Origin: Bacteroidales bacterium
Lineage (GTDB): Bacteria; Bacteroidota; Bacteroidia; Bacteroidales; ML635J-15
Assembly: GCA_017651185.1 (NCBI GenBank)
Contig: JAGCDJ010000019.1
Span: forward strand, 1 to 64,000
Direction: 5' to 3'
Length of the DNA stretch: 64,000 nt
The notes under the pieces were generated by a model. It made no database searches. It saw only the letters and a program-made list of their open reading frames with translations, and had not been told where the DNA came from. This document shows positions 1 through 8,874 of this stretch, one piece after another (within the stretch, counting starts at the first letter, position 1; every line of letters begins with the position of its first letter). The position numbers and the translations under genes are program-made.

Positions 1-3000
1 CATCGGTGTCGTTTACTGCTACACCGTCAAATCCTAATTGTTATGGCGAAACTGGTAGTATTGCAGTGACAAATATTGTAGGGGCTGCCAACTATTCTGT
101 TGCATGGACTGGCGGTTCGCAAAGCGGAATTTCAGCAAACAACTATACTATACCAAACATCGGAGATAATACATATTCTGTTACTGTTACCGATGCAAAT
201 GGTTGTAGTGCAACGCAAAATGGAATAGAAATAGAGGTTCCAGAAGATATAACTTTCACAGTATCTCAAGTTGAACCGGTTTGTGCAACGCCAGGATCTA
301 TAGTGTTGGAAAATGTCGCTGGCGGTAACGGCGGTTATTCGTATGTATGGCACAATTCTTCTGGCGAAGTGGTTGGCACCGATTCAAATGTACTTTCAGG
401 AATAAATGCAGGAGTGTATAGTGTTACGATTACAGATGCAAATAACTGCGAGAAAACAGAAACAATAACATTGAATGCTTCTGGCGGTTCTGTGTCGTAT
501 TCGCTTGATCCGCAAAGACTTTTGTGTTATGCCGACGCCTCTGGAAAGATCAATGTGCAAAATATCACAGGTACAGCTCCGTATTCGGTGTCGTGGTCGG
601 GAGATGCAAATGGTAGCCATAGTGGAGTCACAGGAAATTCGTATGAAATAACAGGTTTGCCAGCAGGTTCATACACTATTGTAGTAAGCGATGCCGACAT
701 GTGCTCGTCAACAATGACAACAACCGTTTCCCAACCCGATTCGCTTTATGCAACGGCTTCGTTGACGGCTCCGATTATGTGTCATGGTGATAGCTTTGGA
801 ATAAGCTCCGAAGCCGAAGGTGGAACTGCAAATTATTCGTACAGATGGAATAATAATGTAAATACACAGACGCAGAGTGGATTGACGCAATATGGTCCTT
901 ATATTGTTACCGTATCGGATAATAATGGTTGTGAAGCGACTGCTTCTGTAAATGTTGTTGAACCTGCAGAGTTGCACATTACTGTTGAGGCAGGATCTAT
1001 TTTGTGTAATGGTCAGACAACTACTGTAACAGTGTCTGGATCTGGCGGAACAGGCTCGTATAATGGGGTAGGAGAATTTACAAATATTTCTGCCAACACC
1101 AATGCATATACCTATACAATTACTGATGAAAACAATTGTTCTGCATCGGATCAGATTCTTGTGACTGAACCGGAGGTTCTTTCGGTTAGTTTAAGCAATG
1201 TTATTGCGCAGACTTGTCAAACTCTCGGAAGTGTCGATTTGTCTATTTCTGGTGGATATGGAAGTATTTCGTATTCGTGGGATGGCGGCGCATCCAATAC
1301 TTATACATCTGCAGTTTCTGAATCTCTTGCCTCGGGTTCACATACCATTGTCGTTTCCGATGCTAATGGTTGTGAAATTTCACAGTTTGTTGTTGTTCCG
1401 AACAATGCCGGAATGACTGCAAGTTTGTTGTCTCAAAGTCCTGCACGTTGCTATGGCATGGGTGGAGGAAGTTTTGAAATTGGCATAAGCAATGGAATTC
1501 CACCGTATACAATAACCTGGGATAATGGTACGCTTACAGAGCAGGAATCCTCACATGTTTTCTCCGACTTGACTTATGGTGCATACAGCGTTACCGTAGT
1601 TGACGCAAATGGTTGTGTAGGTAATGTCGCTGTACAAATAGGTCAACCATCTGCACTTGAGGTGTCGGCGCAGGTTACGTCAGTAATAAATTGCCACAAC
1701 GATACCTTTGATATATCGGCATCTGCGAGTGGAGGAAACGGCGGTTATTCTTATTCGTGGGGTGGCAATGTTGTTGGACAGTCGCAGACTGGATTGGCAG
1801 ATTATACTGAATATTTTGTAACAGTGACCGATGCCAAGGGGTGTGTTGCTACTTCGTCGGTAACACCGCAAAATCCTCAGCAGATTCAGATTGTTGGATT
1901 TGACGGCGCTGAAATAGAATGCCATGACGAAACAGCCGTAGTCGTTGCAAACGCAGTCGGAGGAACAGGCGAACTGACCTACACATGGGCTACAACTGGT
2001 GTGTCGAGTGTTGTGTCGCAGCAGATAACAGCACCTGCTGGTACATACCAACTTACTGTAAGTGATGTGAATGGATGTTCTGTTACGACAGAACTTGTCA
2101 TCGAAAATCCTGAACCTATATCAGTCTCAACGGTAACCATAACACCTCAGTATTGTACGTCGATGGGCGAAGTCAATCTGTCGGTTGGCGGTGGCACGGG
2201 GGCATTGTCTTATTCGTGGAACGGAGGTGCAAGCAATGCGGTAAGCGGAAATGCAATAATCTCGCAGTTTGCGGCAGGTGACTATACTCTTGTGGTTACC
2301 GATGCGAATGGATGTTCGGCAACAAGGGAGGTGACTATTGGTGTTGGTGCTGCAATGTCTATATCAACAGAAGCGTTTGCTGTTCGATGCAATGGCGACG
2401 CAAACGGACGTTTGGTGCTTAGCATGGAAAATGGTACTGCGCCTTATAGCATTTTATGGAATTCTGAAACAATTACAGAAAACAATACTATTCACCAGTT
2501 CGTTAATCTAAATTCTGGTTCCTACAGCGTTACTGTTACCGATGCAAATGGGTGCATTGGAAGTACTGCTGTTTTCATTGGAACACCCGAACCTTTGGTT
2601 GCGTCGGCGGAAGTTGGACAGGTTCAGTGCCATGGAGATGTTGCAGTGGTGGAAGTGTCGGCAACTGGTGGTTCTCCTCAGTATCAGAATGTAGGAGTAT
2701 ACAACCTTTCGGCAGGCGAGTACAACTATATTGTGACTGATGCCAACGGATGTCAGTCGCCAGTACATGTTTCAGTTGCTGAACCATCGGCAATATCGGT
2801 TAGTACAGTTGCAACGGATGCACCATGTTATGGTCAGAACGGTAGTGCTATGCTCGAAATCTCGGGAGGCGTTTCTCCTTATAATGTTGTATGGCAAGAT
2901 AATTCGACTGGCGCTGTTAATACTCAAGTTCCAGTAAATACTGTATTCGGATATGTAGTCTCGGATGCAAACGGATGTTTGTATAATGGTACTGTGAGGG

Positions 3001-4655
3001 TAGGTGAGCCGGAACCGATTTTGCTTTCTCTTTCAGCAGATGTTGTTTCTTGTTTCGGACTTTCCGACGGAACTGTAAGTGTGGTTTCTCTATCTGGAGG
3101 AACCCTTCCGTATGAATACCGCTGGAGCAACGGAAGTGCGTCGCCCATGCTAACTGGGGTTGGCGCAGGGCGATATACGTTGACTGTGACCGATGCATCC
3201 GGATGTTCTGAATCGGCAACTGCAATAGTTTCCCAGCCAGACGAATTTTTGGTTGGTGTTATTTCTACGAATGTAGAGTGTGGCGTTTCTGACGGTTCGC
3301 TGTTGGCTAGTGCCCGTGGTGGTAATGGTTCGTATAGTTATGTATGGTCAAATGGAATGACTGGTGAGCATTTGACGCATGTGTTCGCTGGCGAATATTC
3401 GCTGACGGCAACCGATGCAAAAGGTTGCTGGGTTACTGCAAGCGCACGTGTAGATGTCGTTGGAATGTTGACTGCATCGATAGAGGAATTAAGTCCTGTA
3501 AGTTGTTTTGGAATGTCTGATGCTTCGCTGGTGGCTGTGTCCGAACAAGCGCAACCTCCTGTCGTGTATCAGTGGAGTACGGGGCAGATGGCTTCTGAGT
3601 TGTATGGAATTGGTATGGGTCAGTATATGCTGACCGTTACCGATGCTTGGGGGTGCGTTGGCATGGCAAATCATCTTGTTGTATCGCCTACGGCGATTAC
3701 TATGACTTCGCAGGTTACTGATTCAAAGTGCTATAATTCTTCGGATGGTGCCATTACTGTTTGGGTTGACGGCGGAATGCAACCATACACATTCGCGTGG
3801 TCTAATGGAAGTACCGACCAGAATGTGTCGGGGTTGACGACAGGCGTGTACAATCTTCTTGTAACAGATTCGGCAGGATGTATGTTGCAGCAGGAGTTCC
3901 ACGTCAATGCTCCGCAGCGTATAGCGATAAGTGCCGATGTCAAGAACGTGTCGTGTCATGGCAACAGGGATGGTCGCATCAGCATCAATGCCGTAGGTGG
4001 TGTCGAACCATACGAATATGGATTTGTTTTTGGCAGTTCGGTTGTTCATGGCATCAGTGTCTACGACCGTCTGCATTCTGGCGTTTACCAAGTGTCAGTT
4101 GAGGATGCCAATGGTTGTGGAGAGTCGCTTTCTGTAAGTGTTATGCAGCCAGAGAAACTTGATGTGGATGTCATCGTTACGGCTCCGTCGTGCAAGGATT
4201 TTAACGATGGCTCAATATTGATATCGACTGTGGGCGGAACCGAACCATATAGGTTTGAAATGGGCGGTTATTCTAGCGATTCTTCGTTATATGCTGGTCT
4301 GCGTGCAGGAGTATACAATGTTTATGTTACCGATGCAAACGGATGTATGACAAATTACTCGGATATTATGGTGCCTGAGAGCAAAATCGATTGCATACAC
4401 ATACCTAATGTTATTACTCCTAATGGTGATGGAGTTAATGACGAATGGATTATTGAAAATATAGAAATGTTCCCAGAGGCGCACATATATGTATATAACC
4501 GTTGGGGACAATTGCTGTATCATGAGCGTGGCAATGGCGAACGCTGGGATGGCAGGTACAGAGGTCATTTTGTGCCGGCAGGAGTGTATATGTATATAAT
4601 AAAACTGGAATCTATCGAGGAGTCATACACAGGTACTGTTTCTGTTTTGTATTGA
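1..4655 (+). CDS. Giant SprB-repeat surface protein, T9SS type-B C-terminus (5' end outside window)
   Basis: The frame is open to the left edge (first full codon at base 3), so only the C-terminal ~1550 residues are present. I count 19 copies of a short signature of the form V-T-D-A-N-G-C, each closing an Ig-like unit of roughly 65-90 residues; most units also carry a Gly-Gly-x-x-x-Y-x-x-W core. This is the pattern of SprB repeats, found in adhesins that Bacteroidota export by T9SS. The last ~85 residues start with PNVITPNGDGVND and contain YNRWG and the ending typical of the gliding-motility-associated C-terminal (type B) sorting domain. Inference: a very long secreted or surface-attached adhesin. 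The repeats are conserved at nucleotide level around the motif (gtnaccgatgcaaatgg), so length variation by recombination is plausible. Gene start, signal peptide and any catalytic module are not visible. Confidence 0.9.
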   Translation, partial: SVSFTATPSNPNCYGETGSIAVTNIVGAANYSVAWTGGSQSGISANNYTIPNIGDNTYSVTVTDANGCSATQNGIEIEVPEDITFTVSQVEPVCATPGSIVLENVAGGNGGYSYVWHNSSGEVVGTDSNVLSGINAGVYSVTITDANNCEKTETITLNASGGSVSYSLDPQRLLCYADASGKINVQNITGTAPYSVSWSGDANGSHSGVTGNSYEITGLPAGSYTIVVSDADMCSSTMTTTVSQPDSLYATASLTAPIMCHGDSFGISSEAEGGTANYSYRWNNNVNTQTQSGLTQYGPYIVTVSDNNGCEATASVNVVEPAELHITVEAGSILCNGQTTTVTVSGSGGTGSYNGVGEFTNISANTNAYTYTITDENNCSASDQILVTEPEVLSVSLSNVIAQTCQTLGSVDLSISGGYGSISYSWDGGASNTYTSAVSESLASGSHTIVVSDANGCEISQFVVVPNNAGMTASLLSQSPARCYGMGGGSFEIGISNGIPPYTITWDNGTLTEQESSHVFSDLTYGAYSVTVVDANGCVGNVAVQIGQPSALEVSAQVTSVINCHNDTFDISASASGGNGGYSYSWGGNVVGQSQTGLADYTEYFVTVTDAKGCVATSSVTPQNPQQIQIVGFDGAEIECHDETAVVVANAVGGTGELTYTWATTGVSSVVSQQITAPAGTYQLTVSDVNGCSVTTELVIENPEPISVSTVTITPQYCTSMGEVNLSVGGGTGALSYSWNGGASNAVSGNAIISQFAAGDYTLVVTDANGCSATREVTIGVGAAMSISTEAFAVRCNGDANGRLVLSMENGTAPYSILWNSETITENNTIHQFVNLNSGSYSVTVTDANGCIGSTAVFIGTPEPLVASAEVGQVQCHGDVAVVEVSATGGSPQYQNVGVYNLSAGEYNYIVTDANGCQSPVHVSVAEPSAISVSTVATDAPCYGQNGSAMLEISGGVSPYNVVWQDNSTGAVNTQVPVNTVFGYVVSDANGCLYNGTVRVGEPEPILLSLSADVVSCFGLSDGTVSVVSLSGGTLPYEYRWSNGSASPMLTGVGAGRYTLTVTDASGCSESATAIVSQPDEFLVGVISTNVECGVSDGSLLASARGGNGSYSYVWSNGMTGEHLTHVFAGEYSLTATDAKGCWVTASARVDVVGMLTASIEELSPVSCFGMSDASLVAVSEQAQPPVVYQWSTGQMASELYGIGMGQYMLTVTDAWGCVGMANHLVVSPTAITMTSQVTDSKCYNSSDGAITVWVDGGMQPYTFAWSNGSTDQNVSGLTTGVYNLLVTDSAGCMLQQEFHVNAPQRIAISADVKNVSCHGNRDGRISINAVGGVEPYEYGFVFGSSVVHGISVYDRLHSGVYQVSVEDANGCGESLSVSVMQPEKLDVDVIVTAPSCKDFNDGSILISTVGGTEPYRFEMGGYSSDSSLYAGLRAGVYNVYVTDANGCMTNYSDIMVPESKIDCIHIPNVITPNGDGVNDEWIIENIEMFPEAHIYVYNRWGQLLYHERGNGERWDGRYRGHFVPAGVYMYIIKLESIEESYTGTVSVLY

Positions 4656-4679
4656 TGTTTGGTGTATACTAATAATTGC

Positions 4680-4707
4680 GACGGGTGGATTTTTCAGTCC
4701 GTTTTTT
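4680..4707 (+). terminator. Weak candidate terminator after the SprB-repeat gene
   Basis: A short stem, ACGG (4681-4684) with CCGT (4699-4702) plus a few G-T pairs, is followed by six T. It lies 25 bases after the stop codon. The stem is weak, so this is only a candidate. Confidence 0.35.
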
Positions 4708-4729
4708 GTATTCGGATTGGTATTTTGAT

Positions 4730-4737
4730 TATTTTTG
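4730..4737 (+). promoter_or_regulatory. Bacteroidota -7 promoter element for the glycosyltransferase
   Basis: TATTTTTG matches the TAnnTTTG consensus and lies 17 bases before the ATG at 4755, implying a very short leader. Confidence 0.6.
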
Positions 4738-4754
4738 CAAAAAAATAAGTAACT

Positions 4755-5708
4755 ATGGATATTTCTGTTGTAGTTCCGCTGTATAACGAGGAGGAGTCCT
4801 TGCCCGAATTGTGCGAATGGATTGTGCGTGTGATGAACGAGCATTCTTTTTCGTTCGAGATTTTGTTTGTAAACGACGGCAGCACCGACAATTCGTGGAA
4901 TGTTGTCTGCGAGTTGAAGAAAAAGCACGAGCAGGTGAGGGGCATATCGTTCCGCAGGAACTATGGCAAGTCGGCTGCTTTGCAGGTAGGATTTCAGGCA
5001 TGCAAGGGCGATGTTGTCATTACTATGGATGCCGACATGCAGGATAGTCCCGATGAGGTCCCCGAATTGTACCGCATGATTAAGGAGGACGGTTACGACC
5101 TTGTTTCGGGATGGAAGAAAAAGCGCTACGACAATACCTTTACTAAAAATATCCCATCTAAACTGTATAATGCGACTGCCCGTCGTGTGACAGGGCTTAA
5201 ATTGCACGACATGAACTGCGGTTTGAAGGCATATCGCAGCAAAGTGGTAAAAAATATAGAAGTTTACGGCGAAATGCACCGCTATATTCCTTATTTGGCA
5301 AAAAATGCAGGTTTCTCTAAGATTGGCGAGAAGGTTGTGGAGCACAGAAAAAGGCAATATGGCGTGTCGAAGTTCGGTCTCGACAGGTTTGTGCATGGTT
5401 ATTTGGACTTGTTTTCGCTGTATTTCCTTTCGCGTTTCGGCAAACGTCCGATGCACTTTTTCGGACTCTGGGGCAGCGTAATGTTCATAATTGGTTTCAT
5501 TGCTATTTGTGTAGTTGGTGGAATCAAGATTGCCGCCTTGTGCCGTCACGTACCGGCACCGCTTGTTACCGATACTGCTTACTTCTATCTTGCGTTGGTG
5601 ATGATGATTCTTGGTACGCAGATGTTCCTTTCTGGATTCGTTGGCGAAATGATTTCAAGGAACTCGACAATTAGAAACGATTACCAGATAGAGGAAACTT
5701 TGGAATAA
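4755..5708 (+). CDS. Membrane-anchored family 2 glycosyltransferase (DPM1/GtrB-like)
   Basis: 317 residues. The N-terminal GT-A domain shows VVVPLYNEEESLPEL, the nucleotide-binding FVNDGSTDNSW and the metal-binding MDADMQDSPDEVPEL, the order seen in polyprenyl-phosphate sugar transferases. The C-terminal third has two hydrophobic helices (about residues 237-262 and 277-302), as in GtrB/ArnC-type enzymes that load a sugar onto a lipid carrier at the inner face of the cytoplasmic membrane. Donor and acceptor cannot be read from sequence. The gene stands alone, with its own -7 element and about 190 bases before pta. The family is common in Bacteroidota beside envelope-glycan or protein-glycosylation genes, but no such cluster is adjacent here. 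Confidence 0.85.
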   Translation: MDISVVVPLYNEEESLPELCEWIVRVMNEHSFSFEILFVNDGSTDNSWNVVCELKKKHEQVRGISFRRNYGKSAALQVGFQACKGDVVITMDADMQDSPDEVPELYRMIKEDGYDLVSGWKKKRYDNTFTKNIPSKLYNATARRVTGLKLHDMNCGLKAYRSKVVKNIEVYGEMHRYIPYLAKNAGFSKIGEKVVEHRKRQYGVSKFGLDRFVHGYLDLFSLYFLSRFGKRPMHFFGLWGSVMFIIGFIAICVVGGIKIAALCRHVPAPLVTDTAYFYLALVMMILGTQMFLSGFVGEMISRNSTIRNDYQIEETLE

Positions 5709-5854
5709 ACAATTATAAAACAACCTCAACTGTATCAACCAAAAACAATTGTTGTGTTGTTGCGCGCAACGACACTATTGTGCATTATGCTCCATTGTTA
5801 ATAAATTTGCTAAAAAACATCGTTTTTGTTTGCGTAAATCTGCCATAAAAAACT

Positions 5855-5862
5855 TACCTTTG
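5855..5862 (+). promoter_or_regulatory. -7 promoter element for pta-ackA
   Basis: TACCTTTG fits TAnnTTTG. A TTTG lies about 22 bases upstream (5829-5832), near the usual -33 spacing. The start codon follows 39 bases later. The rest of the 5709-5901 gap is AT-rich, with a small GTTGCGCGCAAC palindrome and no gene. Confidence 0.6.
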
Positions 5863-5901
5863 GTTTTTCAATTTTAATAACAAATAATTTGAGATACAGA
5901 A

Positions 5902-6912
5902 ATGGATTTGATTCAAGAAATTATTAGAAATGCGCAGGCAAACAAACAGCGCATCGTGCTTCCCGAAGGTGATGAACCTCGCACATTGAAGGCTGCCGAC
6001 CAGATTATTGCTGACGGTATCGCCGATGTTATACTTATCGGTCCGGCTCAGAAGATTGCCGAAATGACTGCTGAATTCGGTTTGAAAAACATCAGCAAGG
6101 CTCGTATTATCGACCCGAAGAACAATCCCGAAAGACAGAAGTATGCCGAAATGCTTTACGAAATCCGCAAGGCAAAGGGTATGACAATGGAACAGGCACA
6201 GGATCTCGCCGAGAATTTTATGTACCTCGGTATCCTCTTGGTTAAGGCAGGTGAAGCCGATGGTCTTGTAAGTGGTGCTCGTTCGACTACTGGCGATATG
6301 CTCCGTCCTGCATTGCAGATTATCAAGACTGTTCCGGGCGTAAGCTGCGTATCTGGTGCATTCATCATGTTCCTGCCCGAAGGCAGCAAGTACGGAACCG
6401 ACGGCAAGATGGTTTTCGCAGATTGTGCTGTTACTCCAATGCCAGATGCTAAGCAGTTGGCAGAAATCGCTGTCTGCACCGCCGACACTGCAAAGAACAT
6501 TGCAAAGATCGACCCTGCTGTTGCTATCCTCAGTTTCTCGACAAAGGGTTCGGCAAAGCACGAAGTTGTTGACAAGGTTATCGAAGCTACTCGTTTGGCA
6601 CAGGAAGCTCGTCCCGACCTTCTTCTCGACGGTGAACTTCAGGCCGATGCTGCTATCGTTCCATCAGTTGGTTCGAGCAAGGCACCAGGTAGCAAGGTTG
6701 CTGGTAAGGCAAACACCTTGGTATTTCCATGCCTCGAAGTTGGAAACATTGCTTACAAGCTCGTTCAGCGTTTGGCTGGTGCCGAGGCAGTTGGTCCAGT
6801 TTTGCAGGGACTTGCTAAACCGTGCAACGACCTTAGCCGCGGATGCTCGGTAGATGATGTTTACAAACTTGTTGCAATCACTTGTAATCAGGCAATAGCT
6901 CAGAAGAAATAA
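5902..6912 (+). CDS. pta: Phosphate acetyltransferase
   Basis: 336 residues, the length of the short, single-domain Pta that lacks the N-terminal regulatory region of the E. coli enzyme. It converts acetyl-CoA and phosphate to acetyl phosphate and CoA in the cytoplasm. Recognisable blocks are RIVLPEGDEPRTLKAAD at the N-terminus, GEADGLVSGA and TTGDMLRPALQ in the centre, and the C-terminal FPCLEVGNIAYKLVQRLAGA. Family membership also includes phosphate butyryltransferases, but the acetate kinase 25 bases downstream points to acetate. The gene has its own promoter and forms a two-gene operon with ackA. Its codon choice is more biased than its neighbours (for example repeated aag, ctc and cgt), which suggests high expression. 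Confidence 0.95.
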   Translation: MDLIQEIIRNAQANKQRIVLPEGDEPRTLKAADQIIADGIADVILIGPAQKIAEMTAEFGLKNISKARIIDPKNNPERQKYAEMLYEIRKAKGMTMEQAQDLAENFMYLGILLVKAGEADGLVSGARSTTGDMLRPALQIIKTVPGVSCVSGAFIMFLPEGSKYGTDGKMVFADCAVTPMPDAKQLAEIAVCTADTAKNIAKIDPAVAILSFSTKGSAKHEVVDKVIEATRLAQEARPDLLLDGELQADAAIVPSVGSSKAPGSKVAGKANTLVFPCLEVGNIAYKLVQRLAGAEAVGPVLQGLAKPCNDLSRGCSVDDVYKLVAITCNQAIAQKK

Positions 6913-6937
6913 TCATTAACAACAAAATAGATAAAGG

Positions 6938-8155
6938 ATGAAAATATTAGTTTTAAACTGCGGTAGCTCGTCAATCAAATATCAGCTCATCAATATTGAC
7001 GCAAACAACAATTCTACCGTAATGGCAAAAGGTCTTCTCGAAAGAATAGGCCTCGAAATGGGTGAATTCACTCACAAGTACAACGGTGAAAAGTACTACG
7101 AACAAACTCCAATCGCAGACCATACAGCAGGTATCAAGATGGTTCTCAAGGCTCTTACCGACCCGAAAATGGGTGTTATCAAGGACTTGAAGGAAATCGA
7201 AGCAGTTGGTAACCGCGTTGCTCACGGTGGTGAACTTTTCAAGGCAAGTGCTCTTGTTAACGATGATGTTATCGAGAAGATTAAGTCGTTGATGGAACTT
7301 GCACCACTTCACACTCCTGGAAACCTCGCTGGTATCTACGCTATGCGCGAAGTATTGCCGAATGTTCCACAGGCAGTTGTATTCGATACCGCTTTCCACC
7401 AGACACTTCCTCCGAAGTCGTTCCTCTATGGTTTGCCATACGAATACTACCAGAAGTATCATCTCCGTCGCTACGGTTTCCACGGAACAAGCCACGGCTT
7501 TGTAGCAGAAAAGGCTGCCAAGATGATAGGCAAGGACTGGAAAGACCTCAAGATAATTAGTTGCCACCTCGGTAGCGGTGCATCTATCGCTGCAATCGAC
7601 CACGGAAAGTCTGTTGATACCACAATGGGTCTCACAGCTCTCGAAGGTCTTATCATGGGTAGCCGTCCAGGTGACATTGACCCGGGTGCAGTATTGTATA
7701 TTGTAGAAAAAGAACTCGCAGAAGGCAAGACCATGAAGGATATTACAAATATCTTCTACAAGAAGAGCGGTCTTGTTGGTATCAGCGGTGGCAAGCAGGA
7801 TATGCGTGACATCCGTGCAGGTCGCGATGCAGGTGACGAAAGAAGCACCTACGCATTCGATATGTTTGCACAGCGCGTAAAACGCTACATTGGCGGTTAC
7901 ATGGCCGAAATGGGCGGTTGCGACATCCTTCTGTTCACAGGTGGTATTGGCGAAAATGCATGGTTCATGCGTCACCCGATCCTCGAAAACATGGAATGCC
8001 TTGGCATAAAGGTTGACATGGCTCTCAACGACAAGATTATGGGCGAAGATGCAGTTATTTCTACTCCCGATTCGAAGGTTACAACAATCGTTGTCACCAC
8101 CGACGAGGAATATGTAATTGCAATGGATACCATGAATCTTGTTTTAGGAAAATAA
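6938..8155 (+). CDS. ackA: Acetate kinase
   Basis: 405 residues, full length for the family. It makes ATP and acetate from acetyl phosphate, completing the Pta-AckA substrate-level phosphorylation route used by fermenting Bacteroidota. Signature blocks are all present: VLNCGSSSIKYQL at the N-terminus, VAHGGE, VFDTAFHQTLP, YGFHGTSHGFV, the phosphate-binding CHLGSGASIAAI, GSRPGDIDPG, and FTGGIGENAW near the C-terminus. It starts 25 bases after pta with no promoter-like element between, so the two are probably co-transcribed. The stop is followed after 34 bases by a perfect palindrome (8190-8221) that may act as the transcript end. Confidence 0.96.
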   Translation: MKILVLNCGSSSIKYQLINIDANNNSTVMAKGLLERIGLEMGEFTHKYNGEKYYEQTPIADHTAGIKMVLKALTDPKMGVIKDLKEIEAVGNRVAHGGELFKASALVNDDVIEKIKSLMELAPLHTPGNLAGIYAMREVLPNVPQAVVFDTAFHQTLPPKSFLYGLPYEYYQKYHLRRYGFHGTSHGFVAEKAAKMIGKDWKDLKIISCHLGSGASIAAIDHGKSVDTTMGLTALEGLIMGSRPGDIDPGAVLYIVEKELAEGKTMKDITNIFYKKSGLVGISGGKQDMRDIRAGRDAGDERSTYAFDMFAQRVKRYIGGYMAEMGGCDILLFTGGIGENAWFMRHPILENMECLGIKVDMALNDKIMGEDAVISTPDSKVTTIVVTTDEEYVIAMDTMNLVLGK

Positions 8156-8189
8156 TCTAGAATCGGTATTCTATTATAAAAACACCAAT

Positions 8190-8221
8190 ATATAGGGACA
8201 CAATGCATTGTGTCCCTATAT
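8190..8221. repeat. Perfect 32-bp palindrome, REP-like, next to the RAYT gene
   Basis: Bases 8190-8221 read identically on both strands, with the centre CACAATGCATTGTG and arms TATAGGGA / TCCCTATA. A truncated second copy of one arm follows (8226-8246, aatgcattgtgttcccgta). The same centre occurs in the palindrome inside the downstream transposase gene and in another at 29286. A perfect inverted repeat without a long T run could fold in RNA after ackA, but its repetition points to a REP-type element. Confidence 0.8.
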
Positions 8222-8274
8222 TATAATGCATTGTGTTCCCGTATAATTAAATGGTGATCTAATAATTTTTAAAA

Positions 8275-8826
8275 ATGATGGAAGAAAAAATGAATGTGCA
8301 TCACAGAATATCCTATCGTGCACAATGGCACAAATACGATGGCGGAATGTATTTTGTGACAATTTGTACAAAGGAAAAACAACATTTTTTCGGTGAAATT
8401 GCCGATGGGGTGATGAATCTGTCGGAAATTGGAAAATGTTTGCATGAACAAATTGTCAAAACACCATCAATGCGGGCGGATATGAATGTTGAAATACCAT
8501 CATTCGTTATAATGCCTAATCATGTGCATTTGATTGTTATAATTGGTGAAAATCAATATAATACATGTAGGGGCACAATGCATTGTGCCCCTACAGATGG
8601 AAATGGATTTGTCCCGCAAACCAAAAATTTGGCATCAATAATTCGTGGAATAAAAATATCAACAACAACATTTGCCCGAAAAAACGACATTCCATTCGCA
8701 TGGCAATCCAGATATTACGACCGCATAATCCGCGATTCTGCTGAAATGAACCGCATTGCCGAATACATTGAAAACAATGTGGCAGAATGGGATGAAAATA
8801 AAGGCATTGACTATCAGGTTGATTAG
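8275..8826 (+). CDS. REP-associated tyrosine transposase (RAYT, Y1/IS200-like)
   Basis: 183 residues. FVTICTKEKQHFFGEI near the N-terminus, the His-x-His metal site in IMPNHVHLIVI (H83 and H85), and the C-terminal SRYYDRIIRDSAEMNRIAEYI with candidate catalytic Tyr residues define the Y1 HUH-endonuclease fold of RAYTs. Known members cleave REP palindromes as single strands; they are usually single-copy and lack IS ends. Here a 30-bp perfect palindrome (8566-8595) is read in frame within the gene, encoding roughly CRGTMHCAPT between the HUH core and the C-terminal helix, and related palindromes lie 5' of the gene and at 29.3 kb. The ATG at 8275 is used; the next ATG (8290) is also possible. Confidence 0.88.
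   Translation: MMEEKMNVHHRISYRAQWHKYDGGMYFVTICTKEKQHFFGEIADGVMNLSEIGKCLHEQIVKTPSMRADMNVEIPSFVIMPNHVHLIVIIGENQYNTCRGTMHCAPTDGNGFVPQTKNLASIIRGIKISTTTFARKNDIPFAWQSRYYDRIIRDSAEMNRIAEYIENNVAEWDENKGIDYQVD
8566..8595. repeat. Perfect 30-bp palindrome inside the RAYT coding sequence
   Basis: Bases 8566-8595 are a perfect inverted repeat with arms TGTAGGGG / CCCCTACA and the same CACAATGCATTGTG centre as the palindrome at 8190-8221. It keeps the reading frame open. Confidence 0.85.
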
Positions 8827-8837
8827 ATAAATTCAAT

Positions 8838-8845
8838 TATCTTTG
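8838..8845 (+). promoter_or_regulatory. -7 promoter element for the outer-membrane protein / S41 peptidase pair
   Basis: TATCTTTG, an exact TAnnTTTG match, lies 29 bases before the ATG at 8875. Confidence 0.65.
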
Positions 8846-8874
8846 CAGAAATAAATTAAAAACCAAAACAAGGC

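Noticed and set aside
6..4655. Regularly spaced DNA repeats as CRISPR or minisatellite
   Set aside because: Spacing follows protein repeat units of 65-90 codons with an uninterrupted reading frame; the repeats are SprB domains.
4623..5549. 308-codon minus-strand frame opposite the glycosyltransferase
   Set aside because: Antisense shadow of a well-supported gene; no recognisable domain, and composition follows the reverse of the true codons.
5736..5785. Short palindromes (acaattgt, gttgcgcgcaac) upstream of pta as an operator
   Set aside because: They are short and could arise by chance in AT-rich DNA; there is no second copy near the promoter to support a regulator site.
6971..7975. 334-codon minus-strand frame opposite acetate kinase
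   Set aside because: Shadow frame produced by the biased codon use of ackA; rich in Cys and without domain pattern.
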